Below are positions 44,420 through 56,480 of a stretch of 64,000 nucleotides of DNA, in pieces; the stretch's first letter is position 1; each line of letters starts with the position of its first letter. Under the pieces are notes generated by a model that was given only the letters and a program-made list of their open reading frames with translations, was not told where the DNA came from and searched no databases. The DNA comes from Chimonanthus salicifolius (Eukaryota; Streptophyta; Magnoliopsida; Laurales; Calycanthaceae). Both the position numbers and the translations under genes were made by a program. Location: assembly GCA_013350335.1 (NCBI GenBank), contig CM023534.1:22525302-22589301 (forward strand), written 5' to 3'.

Positions 44420-46085
44420 ACTTCTACGGAGATTCTCTCTCCAAAAATTCAGCCAATTTCTACAACAACTGTAATACCGTCTCTTCCTCTTCCTCTGCTA
44501 AGATCGAGTAGGAAAACTCATCTTCCAACAAGAATGAAAGATTTTTTTTCACTTACCATGCTGTATCCTATCTAGTAGAGGCTTGCCTGACATATGACAA
44601 TGTTACTTAGTATCATTTGACTTTCTTGAATGCAGTATCTAGTTAACACGAGCCAAAAACATTTCGTAAAGCTAACTCCGTTCTTGTTTGGAGACAGGCT
44701 ATGAAAGAAGAATTGCATGCACTTGATGATAATAGGACTTGGAGTATTGTAAAATTGCCACCTAGAAAGAAGATTGTTGGGTGTTGTTGGATATACAAAA
44801 TAAAGACTAGTTGCAGAGGATTTATGCAAACTTATGGAGACGATTATAAAAAGACATTTGCACCAGTTGGAAAGATTGACACCTTCCAGTACTTCTCTCT
44901 TTGGCAGTAAATCAGGATTGGGAATAATCTTAGATGGATGTTAAAAATGTTTTTCTGCATGATGATCTAGAAGATGAGGTTTATATGAGTGTTCCACCGG
45001 CCATCCGTAAGAATCTAAAGTTGGACTTGTATGCAAACTTAAAAAGGATATATATGGGCTTAAGTAATCTCCTCGTGCTTGGTATGCTAAGCTCAACTCA
45101 GTTTTCATGAGTAATGGGCTTACAAGGAGTGCAACTAATTCTTCTTTATTTGTCAAGAAAGGTGTATTTGGTACAATTATTGTTTTAGTGTATGTTGATA
45201 AATAGTGATCACATGCGATGATGAAAATGAAATAGCAAGACTTAAGACTCTCCAAAAAAGAGATTTATCATCAAAGACTTGGAGTGTTAAAGTATTTTCT
45301 TAGATTAGAAGTTGTACACTCAAATAAAGGCATATTTCTCAATTAAAGAAAATATGTGCTGGACATGTTAGAGGATACTGGAAAGATGGCAGTTAGACCC
45401 TCAGATACACTTACTAACAGTGGCGATAAACTTGGTAGTGATGGTGAATTGTTATCTAACCATTACTCGGCCATATATTTCTTATGCGGTCAGTTTAGTC
45501 AATAGATTTATGCATGCACCTACAATTACTCACATGAATGTTGTCAACAGAAATTTACAGTATTTGAAGGGTTCACCAGGAAGGTATATGGATGTGTAAG
45601 AATAGAAATAGTTTTATTATTCCTTACACTGATGTTGATTGGGCAGGTTGTTTAGTTGATCGACGATCTATAACAGGATATTGTACCTTTGTAGGAGGTA
45701 ACCTCGTAACTTGGAAGAGTAAAAAGAAAGTAGTTGTTACAAGATCAAATGCAGAAACAAAATATCATGCAATGGCCTCAACCACAAGTGAAATTATTTG
45801 GCTTCGGTCTTTATTGTAGGATTTGGGTTTTGGTAATACTCAGCCAACACAAATGTTTGTTATAATCAGGTTGCGATACACATTGTTTCAAATTCAATAT
45901 TTCATGAGCGAACCAAACACATTGAGGTGGATTGTCATTTTGTTCAAGAGAATTTGTAACCTAATGTTATTTCTACTCCGTTTATTCACAGTGATCAATA
46001 GTTAGCCGATATATTCACAAAAATTCTTTCTGCTGCCAAATTCCAAGAGATATTGTCCAAATTGGGCTCCATCGATATCTTTGTA
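44420..46085 (+). pseudogene. Copia reverse transcriptase and RNase H remnant
   Basis: Reads ELHALDDNRTWSIVKLPP, then VGCCWIYKIK, then a jump to FMQTYGDDYKKTFAPV: about 20 residues of the RT entry are deleted. Later come stops, then YVDK where the active-site YVDD is expected (about 45190-45205). RNase H follows with YTDVDWAGCLVDRRSITGYC and TWKSKKKVVVTRSNAETKYH. It ends at about 46080 in IFTKILSAAKF. It is the same copia element as 42205-42803, split by the solo LTR. Confidence 0.87.
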
Positions 46086-46097
46086 CCAACTTGACGG

Positions 46098-46308
46098 AGA
46101 GTGTTGAATAGGAAAAGAGAGGTTGAGTGGGAGTGAGATTCCTAGTTAAAATAGGACTCTTGTTTGTCCTTATATATACAACAGTTGTAATTTGTAAAAA
46201 GAACATGATAAAATCTCTCTCTTTCTCCATGGTTTTTTCCCAGAGAACTTTTCCACATAATTCTCTTGTGTTTTGGTGTTTATGCTTTATTGTGATACGT
46301 GTTTCTAC
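46098..46308 (+). mobile_element. Copia 3' LTR (short)
   Basis: Follows purine-rich GACGGAGAG and begins TGTTGAATAGG, with a TATA-like TTATATATACAAC at about 46171-46183. It ends near 46308 (TTTCTACGA, not a clean CA). Its sequence differs from LTR B, so the copia pol just upstream does not belong to LTR B. Confidence 0.6.
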
Positions 46309-47509
46309 GAAGAGAAAGGGGGTTTTGAATTAAAATTTGGAGAAAATCTTGGGAAGGATGGGAAGAGGACTGATTCTAGGGTGGAACAAGAGAGGAAATC
46401 TCTAAACGTAATGGGAGGCTCAGATCATGAAATGGGACCCAAAGCCTAGACATGCATGGAGAGTTGGGTCATCTTGAGGAAGATGAGCTGGGGATTTGGT
46501 AGTTGGATTTTGGATAAGAGCTCATTGAGTACCATCACCTATGTGACATTACCAGCAAACTAGGACTCACCAATCAATAAGTGGCTATCTGTTGCTCCAA
46601 AATCACATTCCCATACCCAAAGCCATGAATATGAGAATGCTATGCTCAGTGTCATGCCTAATATGCATTGACCTCTACTAACATACCACAAGTTCCAACA
46701 ATATCTCATAATCTCCAACCCCATACTCTAAAAATGATAAAATTATTCTAAGCATGGTCTTCAATATCTATACATGTTCAATAACATAAATATCATGTTC
46801 TTCATCACCACAACATGCATCTCATTTATATAACACAACAACAACATATCGCAAGCATAATTGTATAATGACACATGATTAACAAAATTAAGCTTTAAAC
46901 AGTTTATATTCTCATAGCATGATAAATACCATTTAGAAATTTTCAATAAACACACTGCATACTCAAATACGTCTATCATAACAAACACACAACACCACTG
47001 GTCATCTTGACCACATCTAATCTAATATGAGTGCTAGACCTTTCAACAATGTTAACGGTTGGTTTCCAAAAATCCAGGCAGACTGAGTCTCCCCACGGCT
47101 ATTTGAACATTTTAGCCAAAATTCCCCTTACGCTATTGTGAGTTTTGCATTGTATTTCAACTGTTATTTTCTCAAGTACTCAATCTATTCTTAGGTCTGA
47201 CAATCACATTCCGAGCAACACAACAATTTAGACCCCGGTTTATCTATGTCTCCCTGTTGTCAATTTCGTAACAAATTGTTAGAACCTCACCTATGGAAAA
47301 TGAAGATTATTGGAAGTCAAACAAGTTGTTGGGACCTTTTTCTATAAATTCAAAGCTCATTTCAGAGGCCAATTAATGGTGAGATTTATTATAAACATCC
47401 CACACCCTCTGACAAGGTTCTAAAACTTTGGAAATCAAGAAGAACTTTTAATTATCATCTTTAATCACCATCAAACGTCAATGGGGTATGAAAAACTATT
47501 TTAGCTTTT
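46309..47509. other. No gene seen
   Basis: AC-rich anonymous sequence (about 46640-47000) resembling decayed retrotransposon LTR. No domain is recognised. Confidence 0.4.
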
Positions 47510-48110
47510 CATTAGTGTGAATAAAAAGATTCTCCTTTTGGGGAATACTGTAGCATTTAACCCTATCCTAGCTCCAGCCTCTCCTATGGTTGCAAATCAC
47601 TGGAGCATTTCAAGCATCAAGGACCAAAGCGAGGAGGCTTCTTTCAAGAACACTATCAAGATCGTTTGGAGCTACAAAGCAAGTGTTCTTGTGTCTTCAT
47701 TTATTATTCTTATAAGGTGAATTAGACATTTGTGATCGAACCACCATAAAAAATAGGTGTCAAGGAGTAAACCTCAGTGGTCGAACCTTTCAAAACTATG
47801 AGTGTATTGATAGGGTAGTTTACCCTTTCATAGTGTGTTTCAGTTTGCCCAAGGTTGGGTGAGTCCATGACTGGATGTAGGTTCAGGTGAACCGACCCAC
47901 TATAAATCATTGTGCATTGTGTGGTTTGATTTGGTGGATTGTTTATTTGCACACACTTTGGTTTTTTCCGCTGCACATAATTTGATTAATTAATTTGCAT
48001 ATTTTGATTAATTGATTTACATACTTTGGTTAATAAATTATTTGGAAAATAAATTAAAATTGGCTAAGGTTATTAATAAAAATTGGTAAAGGTTTTATTC
48101 AACCCCACCT
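47510..48110 (+). mobile_element. Possible copia LTR remnant
   Basis: The wording TGTGTGGTTTGATTTGGTGG, CTTTGG and TTTTTCCGCTGCACA at about 47920-47975, then ATTCAACCCCACCTA at about 48097-48112, resembles the U5 end of some copia LTRs. No mate or target duplication is seen. Confidence 0.3.
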
Positions 48111-50400
48111 ATTATCGTACATTGTTCTAGCCTGGACTTACAAACTATACAATGCAAATTTCTAAGATTTCATGTTCAAATAAAAATCATGTAAGTGAAT
48201 TGTTCTCCTCATCTAAACTTACGTAAAGTGTCTTGAGAAATCCTAAAATCCTTTGACAATCTCAAATTTCAACACTCAATGTTTCTCTACACATAATATT
48301 CAAAAACAGTCCCAAATAAAGAATCCGTTTTAATAAAAATAATATGATAAGCTTTAAAACACAAAACCTGCCATAAACTGACCAATGAGTTAAACCGAAA
48401 TTCTAAAAATATGGTTTAGGTCTTCTAAGACACTGGTACCACTTTACAAATCGTCTATGGTAGCTGATCTAACTATTGGTCACCACTTAATCCAAAACTT
48501 AAGACTAAGTAACTAAATTTTAATCCTAAAAATTATATAGCCAAACCATGCAAAGTCCACAGTGATATGGAATTTTCAAGGATTTGTACATTTATTCAAC
48601 AATTCTGAGATTTTTACAGTAGATAGATCTCTAAATGAAGATTCCAGAAATATCTCGTTTGCTACAAACAAATTTTCCTAGACCAAGTTATAGTCGTTTT
48701 ACTTGGACAGTTACATATAACAATTTAGATTGCAGTCCTCAATGAAATTTTTGCTTACAGATGATTTTTTCCCTATCAATACTAACGGGGAAAAATTCAA
48801 AATTTTAAAAGCAAATAGATCTCTCTGTTAGCTTCTCAATAACATAAATTTTGCATAATACCTAGGTCCAGGGACTGAGTTATGACCGATTTAATAAACT
48901 GGCATAGAACTGTTTTACAGATTGTTTATCTAATTTGGCTTACATGCTAACACGATTTGAGTGATCAATCCTATTCGGAATGTCTTCAAATTTTAGGCTT
49001 GACTCGGTCTCTCTATTTGCTTTCTGAATATATAAGTTTGTTAAAAAGCTGAGTTCGGTAGCCTCGGTTATGAATTTTCTCACTATAGCGTGCAGAAAAT
49101 CAATTCAAAGCATGGCCCACTTCACAGTTCCTCTTACAGTTCATTAAAAAAGTCTGATTTTTCTTATAGCCGAACTTAAGGTTTGCTATATCAGTCCTTC
49201 TACACGTTATTTACAGATAAGAATCCTATTTCTATGGTCGAACAAGACAAATTCTGGGTTTATGTTCGATATCTTAAAAAAGGATAAGATCATTGGTTTC
49301 CTTCACTAGTTTTTCGACAATTCATTAAAAAGGTCTGATTTTTCTTATAGCCGAACCTAAGGTTTGGTATATCAGTCCTTCTACACGTTATTTACAGATT
49401 AGACGTCCATATTTCTATGGTCGAACTAGACAAATTCTGGGTTTATGGTCGATATATTAAAACAGGATAAGATGTTCTCTCTCTAAACATAGTCGAATCC
49501 ATATTTCTCTCCATAGCTCGATTTTTCTAAGGGAAAGAACAACAAGGGCTGGTCGAAATTTGTAAGAGGGAGATGGAGAGAAGAAAAATCCACGTACCTT
49601 TGAAAGTTGAGAAGATGGAAACCCAAAAGAAGATCGACTAAGGAGAAGAAGGGGTGCTTGTTTCGTCCGAGGAAAGAGAAACAGATGGAATTTTCATTGA
49701 AGGCAAGGGATGCAATTATCATTCAAGCATTAAAATAATAGGAGTAGTCGGCCAAAGGAGAATAAAATTAGGATGGATATTTTTGTCCAAAAATCTCAAC
49801 TAATATAGAATGCCATAATCGAATGGGATTTTGGTCTCTAGAGATTTTCGAAAACTCCTAATTCTAATTAGGAGGAAAACGTGTGAAGGGTTGTCTTTCC
49901 TAGCTTCCAACGAAAATTACAAGAGGGAAAAGATGTGAGATGGTCGACCAAGCTTTCGAAAATTGCTATTGTTCATGAAGCCACCAACGTATAAGAGATT
50001 AGAGAGAATAAAAATTCGACAATGGTAATTTAAAATAGAGTTCTTAATTTATTTTATAAAATTCACACATGGCATGGACAAATTGGTCTTTTCACAATTG
50101 AAATTTCATTTCGTGCAAACCTATTTTAATTTTTTTGATTCATTATCAATTTATTTTAATTGGGTATTTTAAATTCAAATTAGATCATTGAATTTTATAT
50201 TCTTACTAATTAATTGTTCAGTTTCAAAAGGGAATTAAATCGTGTGATTTACTTGAGTAAGAGGTGTGTGCACTCAGGGAATTAATTTAAATAAATTCTA
50301 AGTCTCCGTGTGTTTTCCAAAATGATTTTAGTAAAATAAAATGGCGCACAAGCACAAACAAATAGTTACTTCTCTAAACTAACTCTATTCATTGCTACCG
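48111..50400. other. No gene seen; probable gypsy LTR-type sequence
   Basis: No protein domain. It contains a 150-base direct repeat (next entry). The stretch 49480-49740 has a frame of about 80 codons on the minus strand, without similarity that I recognise. Confidence 0.35.
49137..49472 (+). repeat. 181-bp-period direct repeat
   Basis: About 150 bases starting TTCATTAAAAA (49140-49291) recur at 49321-49472 with few differences. The words include TCTTATAGCCGAAC and CTACACGTTATTTACAGAT. The 30 bases between copies differ. Confidence 0.85.
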
Positions 50401-50409
50401 ACCCACTGA

Positions 50410-50632
50410 TCCAGAAGGGTCGCAACATTTATACATAATCAAAAGAAAAAAAAAAGGGAAACAAGCAATAAAATGGAAAACCCTTTATGTCGGTGGAAAA
50501 CTAATTTTACAGAGGAAAGAAAAAAATTAAGAAATTAAAACAGCAACTTCGTCGGTTGGCCGTTTCTAACCCGACATCTTCACGCATTCCACCTTCATCG
50601 ATGGCTTTACTATTAGGCAACTTTTACTGCAT
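50410..50632 (-). mobile_element. 3' LTR start, gypsy-type
   Basis: On the minus strand the LTR starts TGATGCAG at 50632, directly after a polypurine ACACGGGGGGAC. A TATA-like TATGTATAAATG lies at about 50424-50437. The first 130 or so bases match 28444-28575. The far end is not defined. Confidence 0.55.
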
Positions 50633-51010
50633 CAGTCCCCCCGTGTTTGAAAAAGAACTCGTCTTTGAAATCATATCTAATGTGAAATCAAATATCGTTG
50701 CTACTTTCTATCTTTGAAAGTTCAGGCAAGCGAAGAATATCTGACCATTCATGGTGAATCTCGTCATATTTACGTTCGACACGTACCTGCAGTACCACGA
50801 AGCCAATAGGAGTTTCTCGATGTAAGATGTCTTTGAGGAAGAGCAGGCCAATATCAGAATAAGACAAATAAGGGTCACTATTGATGAAATCAATCTTCTT
50901 TGATGCCTGCTATACATGTAGTGTCTGTTGCAGCTGCAACACCAATGGTGGGTCAATCTTTGTTGATTGCACAACTATAACGCCAGAAATGCAGGTGGCT
51001 CCCATCTTTC
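50633..51010 (-). pseudogene. Gypsy 3' internal remnant
   Basis: On the minus strand a broken frame runs from about 50985 to 50636. It ends YDFKDEFFFKHGG just before the LTR, which fits the final residues and polypurine tract of many gypsy polyproteins. An upstream piece (INSDPYLSYSDIGLLFLKD) is only vaguely integrase-linker-like. There are stops within. Confidence 0.35.
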
Positions 51011-51743
51011 TCCGAGATTTCTAAGAGAGAACCTTAGATTTGGCGGGGGCGCTCCAGATTTCAGCTCTCTCAACCAAACCTCCCCAATTTCAGGTGATTT
51101 TCCTCCTTTTCCTTCTTCCTTAGATTCCAATTTCAATTAAATGCTTTGATTTACAAATTAATCATGCTCTTAAACTTCTAAAATGTTTTAGAAATGATTT
51201 TAAGTGCCTTGGCTATGAATTTCTATCATAAATCAACCCTATAATGATTTGAAAGACTAATTTTCAGAAAAAATTGTTTTCCCCGTCGTTTTCCTTGATT
51301 TTTTGGAGTTTTTCACGAGAACCACTTAGTGTGGGATTTTCCGCAGTCTCTGAACTTCCGAGAGAAGGGGTGCTAGGACCCAGACCCTGGGAACTTTTTA
51401 GATGCTTAGAAGTTCTGACAAAAAGAATGGGGAGGGGTGAATTGGGTCTATGACATACTTTCCTACTATGAACAATCTATGCAAATTGCTGATTACAAAA
51501 TGATAACTGATGAATCAATTGCCGAAAGTAAATGCCCAAATAAAAGAGGAGATGAGAAGGAGATGCGAGAGCCCCGAATTATCCGAGTCTCCATTTTGTT
51601 AATTCTGTGACTCAGTAGAATCCTGTCTTTCCAAGTCTGACTATGTTGCATCAAAACTGATCGAACACCAAAAGCAAACTGCAGGCATCTCTCCATGTGC
51701 TTGGCAACTGATCAGATAAAATGGACCTAAGTAGACATAAAGG
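51011..51743. other. No gene seen
   Basis: T/C-rich at 51060-51130 and then AT-rich. A GT-start like CAGGTGATTT at about 51092 could be a splice donor, but no exon is recognised. Confidence 0.35.
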
Positions 51744-53010
51744 TTACGTTTGGTTGAGGGATAAATTTTACAGGGTTACTCCTGAGTAGAGGTCACCTTT
51801 GAGTAGGGGTCACCCTTGAACAGAGATTATTTTTATCTTATTTGGTAATTACAGTTTTAAAGTAAGAACTTACCCAAACGATAAAAAATCTTATTTGATA
51901 ACTATATGCAGAGATAACCTGATATATTAACAAATTTATGAGAAATTTTATAAAATATAATAATTAAATAACATTCATGAAGTAAATCCTAACAATATAG
52001 TTTATAATAGTATTATCCAATTTTTGTAGATTCTTTTTCATAATTATAATTTAAAATGAACACTTGTGTTCTAACAGTAAAAAAATAAATAAAAAATTCT
52101 TTTTTAAATATTATTATTTTAAATCCCATTAAATGAATAAAAATATGTCAACATATCTCTTCATAAAAATTTATAATATGTTCCTTGGTGACGTGAAATA
52201 TATAATATAAAAAACTATTATAATAGTTTAATAAATCACAACTAAGATAAAATTAATATTAAAAACGGTCACAGGCTGAACTCTAAGACACATGACTAAA
52301 TTTTCTTTTTTTTACAAATTTCCGATCACAGGTGCCTAACATATGTGAAAGATTGTTTTTTTTTTAATTACAAAGAGATTAACATGAACCTCAAACTATT
52401 TCGGAGTTCCGAGATCCTATCGAAATTTCGACAGAATCACCCTTAAAAGTAGGATATTTTGACAACTTCCATTTAACTAATTTCTAACTACTACATACAT
52501 TTTTCATGCAATCACAAGCACTTCAAATAAAATATTAACAATTTTATCAGTATTAATAAATTTTATTAAATCCATATAATATAAAAAATAAAAATATAAT
52601 TTTATGAAATATAATTATTAAATAATATTTATCAATTAAAAATAGTTTAAAATATTTTTGCTCCATACGGTGCATAGAGGGAGTAAATAGGGGTAAATAG
52701 GAGTAAGGATTTCCTGAAAACTCCCGTGCTTCAAAGGGTTTTCAAAAAGGGCGGGGAGGCCGTAAAAATTTTTGAATTTTTACCCCTACCCCTCTATTTC
52801 CAAACAAGGGTAACAGGGTGTAACCCCTGCTGCGTTTGGATGGAGGATAATGAGGGTTGGTAACTAAGATAGAGGGGTAAAAAATCAACTTTTTACCCCT
52901 CCCCCTCACCTTTAGAAAACCCTTTTCAAGGGAGGGGTTTTCATATAACTTGGGATAACCTCTAACCAGGTAACCTCTCCAAAATTTATCCCCTATCCAA
53001 ACGCAGCCTA
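51744..53010. mobile_element. MITE-like inverted-repeat cluster
   Basis: The left end GGTTACGTTTGGTTGAGGGA and the right end, inverted, GGCTGCGTTTGGATAGGGGA form terminal repeats of about 55 bases with mismatches. A shorter element (about 52828-53008) has the inner end GCTGCGTTTGGATGG and uses the same right end. The pattern resembles plant DNA-transposon MITEs. Flanking bases do not give a clear duplication, so the superfamily is open. Confidence 0.5.
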
Positions 53011-53524
53011 GGTTGAACCTAAACACTCTTAGGCTAAAGGACATAGTGTTGAATCTATTTTGGAGCCCAAAAACACAAAGTCAAATTTATGGACGTCTGT
53101 GAGGCTCGAGTATTTGAAGCTTCGAGCCCTCGGAGGGAGAGTTTTTCTGAGAGCTCAAAAGTTTGGAGTAAAATCAACTCTCGGGTTCGAGACCTCGAGC
53201 CTAAATTAACTATAGATATTTTTAGTTAAATTAATTTTTATAAATTTCATATAATTTTAAATGCCACAAAAGTTTAGAGACTAAAATTTATTTAAGAGAT
53301 CAAATTTTGAAAGTTTAAGAAATAGCGTGTTTTATTTGATTAAGGTATTTTTGTTGATTCATATTAAAAATAATATTTGATTTAAAATTTTATTTCAATT
53401 CATCAATTAAATATTAATTAATAATCTAATATTATTTATAATATTTATATTAATTGTACAGGTTTGATCAGATTTGACTACAGTTGAACCCTATTTAACT
53501 CAAAACACTATTTAGAAGGTTCGA
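53011..53524. other. No gene seen
   Basis: Bases 53411-53502 match 20722-20815 inverted. The rest is AT-rich with no domain. Confidence 0.4.
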
Positions 53525-54000
53525 TTTTTTTTTTTTTGAATTTACGTATGGGAAACAGTGAGATACCCAGTGTAAAATTCTCACGGGTGAGTCCACTACC
53601 CCTAAGGTACATAAATGTTACGCCATAGAAACTCGAACTCGCAAACTCCCACTTTCTGAGGCATGAGTCAACTAATTGAACTACCAGGGGTTTAAATATC
53701 GGCCGATACGTATCGTATCGGCCGATATATATCGGTTTTTGGTATATGAATATCGGCCGATATGTATCGTATCGGCCGATATTCACAATATCGGCCTTGA
53801 TATCGGCCGTATTATATCGGCTCGATATCAAAATATCGGCCGATATCGGCCGATATTAAAAAAAATAAAGAAGAAAGAGAAAAATATCGGCCGATATATC
53901 GGCCGATAACGATATATCGGTCGACATATCGTATCGGCCGATATATCGGCCGATACCGATTTTTAAACCCCTGTGAACTACAACCACGTGGGTTTGGTTT
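53525..54000 (-). mobile_element. tRNA-derived SINE, interrupted
   Basis: On the minus strand: box A-like TAGTTCAATTAG (split by the MITE), box B-like GAGTTCGAGTTTC at about 53627-53639, and a tail of 13 A at 53525-53537. The 5' limit is uncertain; GGTTCG on both sides could be part of a target duplication. It differs in sequence from the SINE at 24114. Confidence 0.6.
53685..53973. mobile_element. hAT-type MITE built of ATCGGCCGATAT palindromes
   Basis: A 289-bp element with inverted ends CAGGGGTTTAAA and TTTAAACCCCTG. It is flanked by a perfect 8-bp duplication TGAACTAC (53677-53684 and 53974-53981), the hAT signature. The interior is almost all variants of the palindrome ATCGGCCGATAT. No transposase. 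It sits in the box A region of the SINE. Confidence 0.9.
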
Positions 54001-56209
54001 AGATGGGTTCGGTTTTTAAGACATTTGATGTGGTGTATTCCTTGACTAATAATGGACGTTGTCCCTCTATCAACTTCTTAGAATTTTATTCGTTTTTACT
54101 TTAAACAAACATAAAAATAAATAAAAAATAAAATTTTCTTTTATTCTATATTTTTTTAAAAACATTTCTCCTTCTCATTCTTTTGAAACAATTTAAATTT
54201 GTCTAAATAATATTTTTAATTTTTAATTTTTATTTTCATTGTTTTTCATAGTTAGTGTCGTTTTGACATTGACATTGGCGTCTTTTGTTTGTCAGCCGTG
54301 TGTCAAAAGTCACCTCACCTCGTGGTGTTGTAGCTGGTTTGAAATCCTAATTGGACAATGTGGACGTCATCAATTACATAGTTTGCATTTTCTTATTATC
54401 CATTTCACCTTATATTTTCGATATTTCTACCCATAGCTCATTTCTCATTATCTTGTCTAGAAGTATAAATCTCGGTATTAACTGATAAATTTTTTAATTT
54501 ATTTTTTATTTAAAAAAAAAAACATCAATATCAACAGATACATGCACCACTATTCGCGTCATTTCACTGTCTCAGCTTTATCAGTCTTGACTCTTGACTG
54601 GTTTTGTCTGTCTTTGACATCAAGTTTTTATTCTTTTACGTGCTCATGTGATACCATGGACCACAACAATTACTTTTTTCAAATAATATTTCATGTCAGC
54701 ACTCGAGGTGGATGGTGATGGTCGTGGTGGTGGCAGGGCCCAGCTTTAAATATTAAGAAGATTTTTTTCTTAATGATTAAGGTCTTAAGGAATTTCATCT
54801 TTATTTGGACAGAGAAATTAATTTTTGACGTATGTACAACTTCTCAATCTCATATATACTAAATAAACAATTACGGAAAATAGTTCAAAGACATGTTCGA
54901 GCATGAATGAATTGACACATTTTGAAATCTCAACGAGGTGCATAGGCCCCCACTTGAGATTGAGAAGAAAGAATTCTTAGAAAGCAAGCAAGTGATTCAA
55001 ATCGCTAACTTGTTTCTTGGCTCTTCAATAGAAAATCCTTGGTAGTTTATTATTAACTCTCTGGTAAGATTTCCTTGATATTTGCCTTTTCACGCATTAG
55101 GATTCTTTTTTAGCCGTTAATATAAATGAATAAGAAGATATTTGATACTATATCTTATTTTGTATTGCCTATTGAATGGGCAAGAATAATCCAATTGTCC
55201 AAGATGGGAACAATGGTCAAATCTACAGTCATCTGTGTGTTTGGAGTATTTTAACATTAAATCTCATGGAAAATTTACAAACTATTATCTGTTGATACAA
55301 ACCAAATTACCAATACAATAATGGAAGTCTACATTATTTTTTTTTCTAACAAAGTTGTGATGCAGTGTAAATCTACACTTTATAATATTTTTGGTTTTTT
55401 TGTGATTTTTTTTTTGGATAGGGTTTGGACTAGGGAATTTAAGCCGAATCGTGGATCTCAAGATGAAAACCCAAAAGGGGCCTCTCTAAAATCTCCCGGT
55501 CACATAGAATGCCAATTTCAATAGGATAATTCGACCGAGGAAATTAGCAGTTCTCGAAAATTAATCGAATGAGGAATTGAGAGATTCGAATGTAAAATTT
55601 TAACGCATTTAATTAATTAATTAAATACAATAAAGTTAAACGTACATGAACTCTAATTCCAGCTCAAATTCAAGTTAAGTTTAGAGAACCTTCTAATAAT
55701 TTAATTTTAATATGGAATTACAATTTAATCAAGCGTCGATGACTGCAAGCCATGAATATTAAACATTCACCATGCAAAATAATCAATACTTAAACTAAAT
55801 TTAATTCATACAAATAAACAATTTAAATTCAATATGAGAAATGAATAGTCACCAAACTTGAGAAAAAGCTCGAGGCTTTTGATAAACGTCAATAAAAATA
55901 TTCTGGATGTTTATTACAATACTCGGCCATGGCCGAATTGGGCTGGTTCCAAATCTTGGATTTATTTACATAATTAATAAACTAAAAAATACAGAAAATA
56001 GAGATTTATTTGTTGCATACTCACGCTGAATTTCAGGTTAAATCTCAGCCCTTGATCAGAAAATTTCCTCAACAAAAGGTCCAAAAATCCAGCTCCAATT
56101 AGCGAGCAAATTAGGCTTGGACGTTACTGTTTGATCCTAAGCTTCCACCATATGATTTCATTAATCTCCAAGCTTCTTGAAATCATAGTCACAAATAACG
56201 TTGTTGGGA
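54001..56209. other. No gene seen
   Basis: Very AT-rich. Short frames only, none with recognised domains. Some TTAAT and AATTAATT runs around 55600-55700. Confidence 0.45.
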
Positions 56210-56480
56210 TATTAACAGCGATTGATAATATCAGGATATTTTCAAATTCTTGGATTTTTATCCAAAAATTAAGGAAAACTCTTACGGAAAATATAATATT
56301 TAAAAAATAATAAATAAAATATTAAGTAAATAAAATATCAATATGGAATTTATCGATACTTTACCAGAAATTTATCGGGATATTATCGAGATATTACCAT
56401 TTATCGTGAACTTATCGAGAATTTAATGGAGTGCCGATAAATCTCGGGATATTAACGGCAATTGGTATTTTGCCGATAAC
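56210..56480. repeat. TATCG-rich segment
   Basis: Repeated words such as TTATCGGGATATTATCGAGA and GATATTAACGGCAAT. It resembles a degenerate relative of the ATCGGCCGATAT elements, but no ends are defined. Confidence 0.45.

Noticed and set aside
42205..46085. A single copia element from LTR B (41102) to the LTR at 46098
   Set aside because: The two LTRs have different sequences, and the coding part starts in mid-integrase. At least two elements are joined here.
53525..54000. A tRNA gene on the minus strand
   Set aside because: Box A- and box B-like sequences are present, but there is no cloverleaf, the box A is split by a MITE and a poly(A) tail follows. It is a SINE.
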